The notes beneath the pieces were generated by a model, which searched no databases, was not told the DNA's origin, and saw only the letters and a program-made list of their open reading frames with translations. A DNA stretch of 11,445 nucleotides from Maribacter sp. (GTDB lineage Bacteria > Bacteroidota > Bacteroidia > Flavobacteriales > Flavobacteriaceae). The stretch covers positions 1-11,445 of the forward strand of contig JAHHKH010000236.1 in assembly GCA_018679695.1 (NCBI GenBank), in the 5' to 3' direction. Shown piece by piece: positions 1 to 6,513 of this stretch (positions are counted from its first letter, which is position 1; each line of letters starts with the position of its first letter). The translations under genes were made by a program, and so were the position numbers.

Positions 1-2
1 GT

Positions 3-269
3 ATTAGATATTCATGGGTACGTGAATTGAATGATGAGGAAAATGATGATCCTTTTAGAGGTAGCTACTTGGAATACGGAAAACAAGAAGGTGATTATGA
101 TGTGTATTATAATGTTCACGTCTATGACTTACAATGGGAAGACTTTATTGACGTAAACATAGAATGGAACAGCACCGATTTCAATGGTCGAGTAATGGCA
201 CCAACCCATTTTGAGGATGAACTTTGGCATTGCTGGGACAGCACTGGTGAAGATGTGGATTGCGAATAA
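3..269 (+). CDS. C-terminal end of an unrecognised acidic protein (5' truncated by window)
   Basis: The reading frame is open from the first bases of the window to the TAA at 267-269, giving 88 residues. A TTG lies at 27-29, but the frame continues upstream of it without a stop, so this is most likely the tail of a longer gene rather than a small complete one. The peptide is strongly acidic and aromatic (many D, E, Y and W), with a C-terminal stretch holding two Cys residues (in CWDSTG and VDCE). I recognise no family. A strong terminator follows 24 bp after the stop, which supports a real gene end here. The acidic composition would suit an exported or calcium-rich-environment protein, but that is speculation. 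Confidence 0.6.
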   Translation: MRYSWVRELNDEENDDPFRGSYLEYGKQEGDYDVYYNVHVYDLQWEDFIDVNIEWNSTDFNGRVMAPTHFEDELWHCWDSTGEDVDCE

Positions 270-292
270 ACTAGAATTAAAACTTTTATTGA

Positions 293-323
293 AGCCCTAA
301 CCAAACTGGTTGGGGCTTTTTCT
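293..323 (+). terminator. Rho-independent terminator after the truncated first gene
   Basis: An 11-bp stem (293-303 with 307-317, one G-T wobble) closes a 3-nt loop (AAC) and runs directly into a T tract (317-321, then CT). The stem is GC-rich near its base. It separates the first gene from the esterase operon. Confidence 0.85.
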
Positions 324-355
324 TTAGCAGGGTTTAACTGCGAAAACAAAATTGT

Positions 356-363
356 TATCTTTA
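356..363 (+). promoter_or_regulatory. Candidate -7 element for the esterase-acyltransferase-GH20 run
   Basis: TATCTTTA matches the Bacteroidota -7 consensus TAnnTTTG except for the last base. It lies 32 bp before the ATG at 396 and just after the terminator at 293-323. A weak -33-like TTTA lies at 333-336, with a spacing of 19 bp. The -33 match is poor, so this is a candidate only. Confidence 0.35.
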
Positions 364-395
364 TTTTTTTGATATTGATTAATAAATTGTATTCA

Positions 396-1070
396 ATGAA
401 GTTACTTCTAGTTGTGTTTTCGATGATGATGCTTACCACTTCCTACGGCCAGGATTGGGCGAATCTTGAACATTTTAGGGCGGACAACGCTAAATTGGGC
501 TTACCAAAGGCCAAGGAAAACAGGGTTGTTTTCATGGGGAATTCTATAACCATTGGTTGGCTAAGTGCGATGCCTGAATTTTTTGATGGTAAGCCGCACG
601 TTAATCGGGGAATAAGTGGTCAGACCACTCCACAGATGCTATTGCGTTTTCGTCAAGATGTAATAGCGCTACAGCCCAAAGTTGTTGTCATACTGGCAGG
701 CACCAATGATATTGCAGGTAACACAGGTCCGTCAACCTTGGCGATGATTGCCGATAACATAAAATCTATGGCAGAGCTAGCTAAAGCCCATGGTATTAAG
801 GTTGTAATTTCCTCTACTTTACCAGCTTACGATTATCCATGGAAACCAGGTTTGAAACCTGCCGAAAAAATAGTGGCACTCAACAAGATGTTAAAAGAAT
901 ACGCGGAACAAAATGGACATATTTATTTGGATTATTTTTCAGCAATGGCTGATGAGCGCAATGGACTTCCTAAAAAATACGCGAATGATGAAGTGCACCC
1001 GACCAAAATGGGTTACGAGGTAATGGCACCCTTGGCTGAAGCTGCAATTTCCAAGGCATTAAACCACTAG
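396..1070 (+). CDS. Secreted SGNH/GDSL-family hydrolase, probable carbohydrate esterase
   Basis: A 224-residue protein with an N-terminal signal peptide (hydrophobic residues 3-15, likely cut after SYGQ near residue 19), so it should act in the periplasm or outside. The four SGNH blocks are visible: block I MGNSIT with nucleophile Ser50, block II around Gly72-Gly75 (RGISG), block III GTND with Asn104, and block V DEVHP with Asp198 and His201. The family hydrolyses esters; members with this architecture in glycan loci usually remove acetyl groups from sugars, so an acetylesterase role is inferred. The frame can be extended to a TTG at 369, but the ATG at 396 gives a proper signal peptide. It is first in a run with the membrane acyltransferase, which starts only 4 bp after this stop. 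Substrate unknown. Confidence 0.9.
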   Translation: MKLLLVVFSMMMLTTSYGQDWANLEHFRADNAKLGLPKAKENRVVFMGNSITIGWLSAMPEFFDGKPHVNRGISGQTTPQMLLRFRQDVIALQPKVVVILAGTNDIAGNTGPSTLAMIADNIKSMAELAKAHGIKVVISSTLPAYDYPWKPGLKPAEKIVALNKMLKEYAEQNGHIYLDYFSAMADERNGLPKKYANDEVHPTKMGYEVMAPLAEAAISKALNH

Positions 1071-1074
1071 GATA

Positions 1075-2262
1075 TTGGAGAAACAAAAAACGGTCAGGAT
1101 TGCCTCAATCGATATTCTAAGGGCATTAACGATGCTATTGATGATTTGGGTCAATGATTTCTGGACCCTGAGCAATACCCCAAAATGGTTAATGCATGCA
1201 AAGCCTAATGAAGATTATCTTGGATTTTCAGACGTTATTTTTCCGCTTTTCCTTTTTATTGTCGGATTGAGTATTCCGTTTGCCATTGAAAACAGACTTG
1301 TAAAAAAAGAATCTATTGCCCATCTAGCAAAACACATTGCTATTAGATCATTCTCCCTTTTGATAATAGGGGTCTTCATGGTCAACTACGAAACACATCA
1401 TGAAACCATAGGACTGGGCAAATGGTTGTGGTGTTTACTAATGGCACTAGCGGTTTCCCTGGTATGGACACAATGGGGAAAAAGCCCTGTACCCAAGAAA
1501 TGGCATGTGGTTTTACAGTCATTGGGATGGGGGATTTTGGTCTTTCTTGTATATATGTATCGAGGTGGCTCGGATGGCGAAGCTATTATGAAACCCCAGT
1601 GGTGGGGCATTCTTGGACTTATAGGTTGGGCATACGCTATTAATGCCTTGACCTATTTATTTACGAAGGGTAACCTGTTCCTATTGATTTTTTTATGGCT
1701 CTTGTTCAATTTACTTTCAATTGGTGATGCAATCGGTATTTTGGATAATCTACCAAATTCTTTATCTTATTTCTCAGTCTGGTATTCAGGGACAATACCT
1801 GCATTTACCACAGCCGGTATTATAGCTTCAGTCTTGTTCCGAAGGTTATCCAAGTTTGGTATTTCCAGGGCTTTGCTTAGCCTCACGACTTTAGGTGTTA
1901 TCAATATCGTGATTGCCTTGGCAACAAGGCATTTTTGGGGTATATCAAAAGTACCCGGAACGCCTTCTTGGCTTACGGTATGTACGGGAATAGGATTTTT
2001 GGCTTTCGTAATACTTTATTATATAGTAGATATAAAAAAACAAAAGTCCTGGGCAAAAATCATTATCCCTGCCGGTACAGCGACCTTGACTTGTTATTTA
2101 ATACCCTATTTCACCTACCCTATTCGTAACTTAACAGGTATTGAATTACCTTATTTCTTAAATGAAGGTATAGTGGGATTAGTAGGTTCATTTTGTTTTG
2201 CCTTGCTGATCGTTATTTTTACAGGTTGGTTGCAGAAAAAGGGGTTCTCCTTAAAACTTTAG
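1075..2262 (+). CDS. DUF5009/NagX-like inner-membrane acyltransferase (HGSNAT-related)
   Basis: A 395-residue polytopic membrane protein with about ten or more hydrophobic segments spread over its length. The N-terminus (SIDILRAL, residues 11-18) and the following block with His41, Asp53 and FPLFLFIVG (about 56-64) match the COG4299/DUF5009 family. Its eukaryotic relative, heparan-alpha-glucosaminide N-acetyltransferase, moves acetyl from cytosolic acetyl-CoA across a membrane to a terminal glucosamine; His41 falls where that enzyme has its active-site His. Bacterial relatives called NagX occur in N-acetylglucosamine loci. The start is TTG at 1075: an in-frame stop at 1060-1062 excludes starts further upstream, and the conserved N-terminus begins just after. 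The 4-bp gap to the esterase stop suggests translational coupling. The acetylated substrate is not known; O-acetylation of a glycan is an alternative. Confidence 0.85.
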   Translation: MEKQKTVRIASIDILRALTMLLMIWVNDFWTLSNTPKWLMHAKPNEDYLGFSDVIFPLFLFIVGLSIPFAIENRLVKKESIAHLAKHIAIRSFSLLIIGVFMVNYETHHETIGLGKWLWCLLMALAVSLVWTQWGKSPVPKKWHVVLQSLGWGILVFLVYMYRGGSDGEAIMKPQWWGILGLIGWAYAINALTYLFTKGNLFLLIFLWLLFNLLSIGDAIGILDNLPNSLSYFSVWYSGTIPAFTTAGIIASVLFRRLSKFGISRALLSLTTLGVINIVIALATRHFWGISKVPGTPSWLTVCTGIGFLAFVILYYIVDIKKQKSWAKIIIPAGTATLTCYLIPYFTYPIRNLTGIELPYFLNEGIVGLVGSFCFALLIVIFTGWLQKKGFSLKL

Positions 2263-2264
2263 GC

Positions 2265-2300
2265 TAAAATTAAAAAGCACATTTCTTTTTGGTAATTTTA
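2265..2300 (+). repeat. AT-rich imperfect inverted repeat between acyltransferase and GH20-like genes
   Basis: TAAAATTAAAAAG (2265-2277) pairs with CTTTTT (2285-2290) and AATTTTA (2294-2300), with a 3-nt bulge (GGT) on the right side and a 7-nt loop. The structure is almost purely A-T, so it is a weak hairpin. It could be a processing site, a weak attenuator or chance in AT-rich DNA. Its right arm overlaps TAATTTTA (2293-2300), a possible -7 element for the next gene. Confidence 0.35.
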
Positions 2301-2318
2301 AGGTAAAACCAACAGCTT

Positions 2319-3404
2319 ATGAAACGATTATTATTGGCCTTTATACTTTTAATTGCCTACAATTCCGGTATAGCACAGGAATTCTTTAAGGTTAAAGGAT
2401 TTTGTATATCCGCGCCCTCCTCTGATAAGGTCGAGGAATTCGTCGATTTTATAAGAAATGACCTTGCTCCTAACGGTATCAACACCTTGGTTCTACGCGT
2501 AGATTATAATTACGCCTATGAATCAAGACCTGAATTACGTGATGAAAATCCTTTGACAAAGCTTCAAGTAAAACATTTGGTAAGTGTATGTAAAGAATTA
2601 AATATTAATATTATACCACAGGTAAATTTGCTCGGACATCAAAGTTGGCACTCTGAACATACAAATTTATTGGAGGTTTATCCAGAGTTCGATGAAACGC
2701 CGCATATCAAGTTACCAAAAGAATATGTTTGGCCAAATGAAGAAGGTCTATATTGTAAAAGTTATTGCCCTTTACATCCTAAGGTGCATAAAGTAGTATT
2801 TGATTTAGTCGATGAAATATTGGATGTTTTCGAAGCAGATGCCTTTCATGCCGGTATGGACGAGGTTTTCTATTTGGCCGATGGGAACTGTCCTCGATGT
2901 AAAGGATTGGACCCCGCTGCATTGTTCGCAGGTGAATTGACAAAAATTAGTGATCATTTAAGCAAAAGAAATGCCCGCTTATGGATTTGGGGTGACCGAT
3001 TAATCGATGGTGCAGTCACCGGCATTGGAATGTGGGAAGCTTCTATGAACAATACCTCCCGAGCCATTGATATGATTCCTAGATCAGTGGTCATCTGCGA
3101 TTGGCATTATGAAAAAGCCTACCCAACAGCGGCCCTTTTTGCAATGAAGGGTTTTGATGTCATAAGCTGTCCCTGGCGAAAACCAAAGGTTGCAGTGGCA
3201 CAGGCGGAATTGTTGAGGGATTTCAAAAACAATTCCACGCCTGAAATGGCCTCGCATTATTTGGGTATGATGCAGACCTATTGGTCCTCTCCTACCCGAT
3301 TTATGGAAGAACAAAAACAATCCGCAGCGAATAGTGAGAACGCAGCAGAATGCTTTAAGGCAATGGTTAATGCCATGCATGAAATAGAGTCAGCGAATGA
3401 ATAG
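2319..3404 (+). CDS. Secreted GH20-like glycoside hydrolase (beta-N-acetylhexosaminidase fold)
   Basis: A 361-residue protein with a signal peptide (hydrophobic residues 4-14, likely cut after GIAQ near residue 20). It carries the hallmarks of a GH20 TIM barrel: a CPLHP segment (150-154) before a helix, then HAGMDE (177-182) with the Asp181-Glu182 catalytic pair, then CPRC (191-194) as in the CPxC motif that follows the active site in many GH20 enzymes. Trp-rich strands (IWGDR, CDWHY, TYWSS) fit a sugar pocket. GH20 enzymes remove terminal GlcNAc or GalNAc by substrate-assisted catalysis that needs the N-acetyl group. The protein is short, with no room for the usual N-terminal GH20b domain, and the common HxGGDE motif is HAGMDE here, so it is a divergent member. 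It lies 56 bp after the acyltransferase, which suits joint handling of acetylated amino sugars. Exact specificity is uncertain. Confidence 0.75.
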   Translation: MKRLLLAFILLIAYNSGIAQEFFKVKGFCISAPSSDKVEEFVDFIRNDLAPNGINTLVLRVDYNYAYESRPELRDENPLTKLQVKHLVSVCKELNINIIPQVNLLGHQSWHSEHTNLLEVYPEFDETPHIKLPKEYVWPNEEGLYCKSYCPLHPKVHKVVFDLVDEILDVFEADAFHAGMDEVFYLADGNCPRCKGLDPAALFAGELTKISDHLSKRNARLWIWGDRLIDGAVTGIGMWEASMNNTSRAIDMIPRSVVICDWHYEKAYPTAALFAMKGFDVISCPWRKPKVAVAQAELLRDFKNNSTPEMASHYLGMMQTYWSSPTRFMEEQKQSAANSENAAECFKAMVNAMHEIESANE

Positions 3405-3420
3405 ACCTATTCATTTTTTT
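3396..3420 (+). terminator. Rho-independent terminator overlapping the GH20-like stop codon
   Basis: AATGAATA (3396-3403) pairs perfectly with TATTCATT (3408-3415) around a 4-nt loop, followed by a run of seven T (3414-3420). The TAG stop (3402-3404) lies inside the stem and loop. On the opposite strand no T tract follows, so it should stop only the rightward transcript. Confidence 0.75.
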
Positions 3421-3436
3421 CAAAGGTGTTTTAGGC

Positions 3437-4768
3437 TTAGGAATAATCCCTATTTACCCTATTCCGCAATGTATTCGCTTCGGCATCACCTTTGAATTGC
3501 TGTTTTTTAGGATCCCATTCCAAATTGCGACCCAACTGATAACCAATATTAGCAATGTTGCATATACTGGCAGAACGGTGTCCTATTTCAGCATCACATA
3601 TAGGCTGTGTTCTATTTTTAATACTATCCAACCAATCTTGATAATGATTTTCTTTCGCATTGTACAATCGAATATCAGAATCTTTCAATTCAGCTGACAG
3701 TATATTTGCCGGATTGGCTTCAAAATAACTTCTGCTTATATCCATGGTACCTTCACTACCAATAAAACGTACGCCCCAACCTCTCCCGAAGTCTTCATGA
3801 ACCATTTCAATGCCATTGGCATAGAACATGCGTAATCCGCGCACTGCTGTTTTATCTGAAGGAGGAATATATCTAATTGGACCCGTATGGTCCATGCCAA
3901 GTGCCCATTGGGCAATATCGAACATATGGGCACCCCAATCACATAAGATACCACCACCTACTTCCCTGAACAACCTGAAATCTGGCCAGAAGTCAACATC
4001 GTTTCGTGAAGGGGCCAGTCTATGGTTATAAGGCAGTAACGGAGCAGGACCACACCAACGGTTCCAATCCAATTCCTTAGGCACTGGTTCTTCCTCCATA
4101 TTATAGGGTATCGCCGGGTCACCCACGTTTACCAACACTTTTTTGATCTCTCCTAAATAGCCGTTTCGGACCAATTCACATGCCTTCCTAAAGTTTTCCC
4201 AAGAACGCTGCATGCTACCTGTTTGTAATATCTTTTCTGTTTCTTTAGTCGTTTTCACCAGATCTATTCCTTCAGTAATTCTGTGGGTCAACGGTTTTTC
4301 ACAAAATACATCCTTACCTGCATGCATTGCATCCATTGCCTGAATGGCATGCCAGTGATCCGGTGTGGCAATAACCACTGCATCAATATCCGCTCTAGCT
4401 AACAGTTCCTTATAATCGGAATAACTGGTAAGACCATTATATCTTTTTACTTTCCTTTCCTTGGCATAGAGTTTTCCAACGTGTTTTTCGAAAGCGCCGG
4501 TTTTCGTTGTCCAAACATCACATCCTGCCACAATTTGGGCGCTTGTACTATCTACAAAACGCCTTGCCAATCCATTGGTTTGCTTTCCGAGACCAATAAA
4601 TCCTAAATTGATCTTATCATTGGGAGCGGTAAACCCTCGTCCCAATACATGTCTTGGCACAATGGTTATTGCACCCACCGTCATTACTGTATTTGAAATG
4701 AACTTTCTTCGAGATAATGGAGTTGATACCGCATTCGATTTTTGATTGTTAGATCTTGGTTTTCCCAT
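3437..4768 (-). CDS. Tat-exported Gfo/Idh/MocA-family NAD(P)-dependent oxidoreductase
   Basis: A 443-residue protein. The N-terminus carries a twin-arginine signal (LSRRKFI, Arg20-Arg21) followed by a hydrophobic stretch, so it is probably exported folded with its cofactor. A Rossmann fold follows: GFIGLG (56-61), acidic Asp84 at the end of the second strand, ATPDHWH (134-140), and the family signature EKP (157-159). The C-terminal half has the GGGILCDWGAHMFD block (271-284), whose Asp277 and His281 are likely active-site residues. The family oxidises or reduces sugar hydroxyls, and some members cleave glycosides by an NAD-dependent oxidation-elimination route. It is convergent with the GH20-like gene (32 bp between stops) and divergent from uxuA. 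Position in a glycan locus suggests a periplasmic sugar modification, but the substrate cannot be read from sequence. Confidence 0.88.
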   Translation of the reverse strand: MGKPRSNNQKSNAVSTPLSRRKFISNTVMTVGAITIVPRHVLGRGFTAPNDKINLGFIGLGKQTNGLARRFVDSTSAQIVAGCDVWTTKTGAFEKHVGKLYAKERKVKRYNGLTSYSDYKELLARADIDAVVIATPDHWHAIQAMDAMHAGKDVFCEKPLTHRITEGIDLVKTTKETEKILQTGSMQRSWENFRKACELVRNGYLGEIKKVLVNVGDPAIPYNMEEEPVPKELDWNRWCGPAPLLPYNHRLAPSRNDVDFWPDFRLFREVGGGILCDWGAHMFDIAQWALGMDHTGPIRYIPPSDKTAVRGLRMFYANGIEMVHEDFGRGWGVRFIGSEGTMDISRSYFEANPANILSAELKDSDIRLYNAKENHYQDWLDSIKNRTQPICDAEIGHRSASICNIANIGYQLGRNLEWDPKKQQFKGDAEANTLRNRVNRDYS

Positions 4769-4942
4769 CTGTTCTTATTTTCAAGTCATTATTAAAGTTA
4801 AAAGTCGATTATTTCCGCTATTGCGCATATTATACTCCATAATTCATCAATACATCAATTGGCTTCAAGGTTTTAATCTAATTCCTTATAATCCATAGGG
4901 CTTACTTTCTTTTATCCCAGTGGAGTACTCGAAACAATTTTG

Positions 4943-4968
4943 CCCATTGATAGCAAAATCCCAATGGG
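4943..4968. repeat. Inverted repeat CCCATTG-N12-CAATGGG
   Basis: Seven-base arms (4943-4949 and 4962-4968) are perfectly complementary, and pairing extends by TTG/CAA outside a one-base bulge. It lies about 40 bp upstream of the -7-like element at 5009-5016. No T tract follows on either strand, so a regulator-binding site is more likely than a terminator. Confidence 0.35.
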
Positions 4969-5008
4969 ACAAGCTCTTTCATTTATAACCCTTCATATAT
5001 AATAGCGT

Positions 5009-5016
5009 TATCTTTG
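5009..5016 (+). promoter_or_regulatory. Candidate -7 element for uxuA
   Basis: TATCTTTG is an exact match to the Bacteroidota -7 consensus TAnnTTTG. No clear -33 element is seen at the expected distance. If used, it would leave a leader of about 275-280 nt before the uxuA ATG at 5300, unusually long for this group. Confidence 0.35.
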
Positions 5017-5036
5017 GTATTGTACACTTTCATCCT

Positions 5037-5048
5037 TTACCGTGGTAA
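5037..5048. promoter_or_regulatory. Candidate operator palindrome TTACC-GT-GGTAA
   Basis: Two perfect five-base half-sites flank a 2-nt centre, 21-32 bp downstream of the candidate -7 element, where a bound repressor could block transcription. LacI- and GntR-family regulators often control uronate genes and use short palindromes, but no regulator gene is present to pair with it. Confidence 0.25.
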
Positions 5049-5299
5049 TGAGGTCCTGAATGGCAATTGTAGTGCCCTATAAAGGTATTAATTTGTACCT
5101 TAACTTGAATGCCTATTTGACCCTAAAATGATGACTGATTAAAATTTATTGTTTTATATTTCATTCTGAAAACAGCTTAAACAATAGATCCTTTAAAGCT
5201 GGTAAATCAAGTCCAATATATTGCTTGAACAATTTATTGATTCGTCAAGATCCATAAATCGATCAAGTCCTATCGAGGAAGCAAAAATATAATGAGCAT

Positions 5300-6502
5300 A
5301 TGTTACAAACTTGGCGATGGTACGGACCTAGTGATCCTGTAAGCCTTCAAGATATAAAACAAGCTGGCGCCATCGGAATTGTAAATGCACTGCATCATAT
5401 ACCCAATGGTGAGGTCTGGCCAATTTCGGAGATAGCTAAAAGAAAAAAAGAAATTGAGGATGCGGGCCTGTCATGGTCGGTTGTCGAATCTTTACCCATA
5501 CATGAGAATATAAAGACCAGATCTGGAAGATGTGATGAATATATAGAAAATTACAAGCTGAGTCTGCAGAATTTAGGAAGCTGTGGTATAAATGTGGTTT
5601 GTTACAATTTCATGCCCGTCCTAGACTGGACCCGTACCAGTCTAGATTATGTAGTTCAAGATAATTCCAAGGCCCTTGCCTTTAACTACGATGCCCTGGC
5701 CGCTTTTGATTGCTACATACTTGAAAGGCCTAATGCCAAGGAGGACTACACCACGGAAAGGATCAAAAGTGCCCAAGTGTATTACAAAAACATGTCCGAA
5801 TCAGACATCTTGAATCTTGTAAAGACGATCATTGCCGGTCTTCCTGGGTCAACGGAGGGTTATCCAGTTCCTGATAATGGATTTGACCTAAGTAGATTCC
5901 AGACAAAACTAGACACCTATACCAGCATAGGTAAGACAGAAATGCGTGCTAATCTGGTACACTTTCTAACAGCGATTATTCCTGTTGCGGAAGCAAATGA
6001 TATTCTTATGTGCATTCATCCAGACGACCCTCCATTCCCGATTTTAGGTCTTCCCCGAGTTGTAAGTACCGAAGAGGATTATGCCTATATTTTTGACAAA
6101 GTAAAATCAATCAACAATGGGATAACATTTTGTACTGGTTCTCTAGGAGTGCGTGCGGACAATGATCTTCCCAAAATGTTCAATAGATTCGCCAATCGTG
6201 TTCACTTTCTCCACCTAAGAAGTACAAAGAGCGATGGGAAGGGAAACTTTTATGAGGCGAACCATTTGGAAGGCGATGTTGATATGTATGAAATGGTCAA
6301 ACGCGTTATCCAGGAGCAACAGCGTAGGCAAAAAGAAGGGAGAAAGGATTTTGCTATTCCCATGAGACCTGATCATGGACATCAAATGTTGGACGACCTG
6401 AACAAAAAAACAAATCCCGGATATTCTGCTATAGGAAGACTACGAGGGCTTGCAGAATTAAGAGGACTCGAAATGGGAATATCCAAGTCCCTTTTAGGGT
6501 AG
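5300..6502 (+). CDS. uxuA: Mannonate dehydratase
   Basis: A 400-residue cytoplasmic enzyme converting D-mannonate to 2-keto-3-deoxy-D-gluconate and water (EC 4.2.1.8), the third step of D-glucuronate breakdown. It is close to the E. coli enzyme (about 394 residues) from end to end: TWRWYGPSDPVSL at the N-terminus, ALHHIPNGEVW (30-40), CYNFMPVLDWTRT, HPDDPP, CTGS.GVRADNDL, HLRST and RPDHGHQMLDD. The likely metal ligands are His240, Cys278, His305 and Asp358, the pattern seen in characterised UxuA. The start at 5300 fits the family N-terminus exactly. It is divergent from the oxidoreductase after a long intergenic region and convergent with uxaC. The reductase making mannonate (UxuB) is not in this window. 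Confidence 0.97.
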   Translation: MLQTWRWYGPSDPVSLQDIKQAGAIGIVNALHHIPNGEVWPISEIAKRKKEIEDAGLSWSVVESLPIHENIKTRSGRCDEYIENYKLSLQNLGSCGINVVCYNFMPVLDWTRTSLDYVVQDNSKALAFNYDALAAFDCYILERPNAKEDYTTERIKSAQVYYKNMSESDILNLVKTIIAGLPGSTEGYPVPDNGFDLSRFQTKLDTYTSIGKTEMRANLVHFLTAIIPVAEANDILMCIHPDDPPFPILGLPRVVSTEEDYAYIFDKVKSINNGITFCTGSLGVRADNDLPKMFNRFANRVHFLHLRSTKSDGKGNFYEANHLEGDVDMYEMVKRVIQEQQRRQKEGRKDFAIPMRPDHGHQMLDDLNKKTNPGYSAIGRLRGLAELRGLEMGISKSLLG

Positions 6503-6513
6503 TATCGTTACCC
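6497..6513. repeat. Short palindrome spanning the convergent uxuA/uxaC stop codons
   Basis: GGGTA (6497-6501) and TACCC (6509-6513) are complementary around a 7-nt loop. Parts of both stop codons (uxuA TAG 6500-6502, uxaC TAA 6510-6508) lie inside it. There is no T tract on either strand, so it is at most a weak bidirectional hairpin. Confidence 0.4.

Larger units (their letters stand above)
4769..5299. other. 531-bp divergent intergenic region between the oxidoreductase and uxuA
   Basis: No convincing gene is present. It must hold the start signals for the oxidoreductase (-) and uxuA (+). Visible structure: an inverted repeat at 4943-4968, a -7-like TATCTTTG at 5009-5016 and a short palindrome at 5037-5048. 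On the minus strand a 26-codon ATG frame (4982-4902) and an open, ATG-less frame (5244-5161) look mildly coding-like, but neither has support as a gene. Confidence 0.6.

Noticed and set aside
122..439. 105-codon open frame on the minus strand over the first gene end and terminator
   Set aside because: It runs antisense across a real gene end, a clear terminator and the esterase signal peptide, and shows no recognisable motif.
3437..4768. Possibility that the Gfo/Idh/MocA protein replaces fructuronate reductase
   Set aside because: The twin-arginine signal places it outside the cytoplasm, whereas the UxaC product is cytoplasmic.
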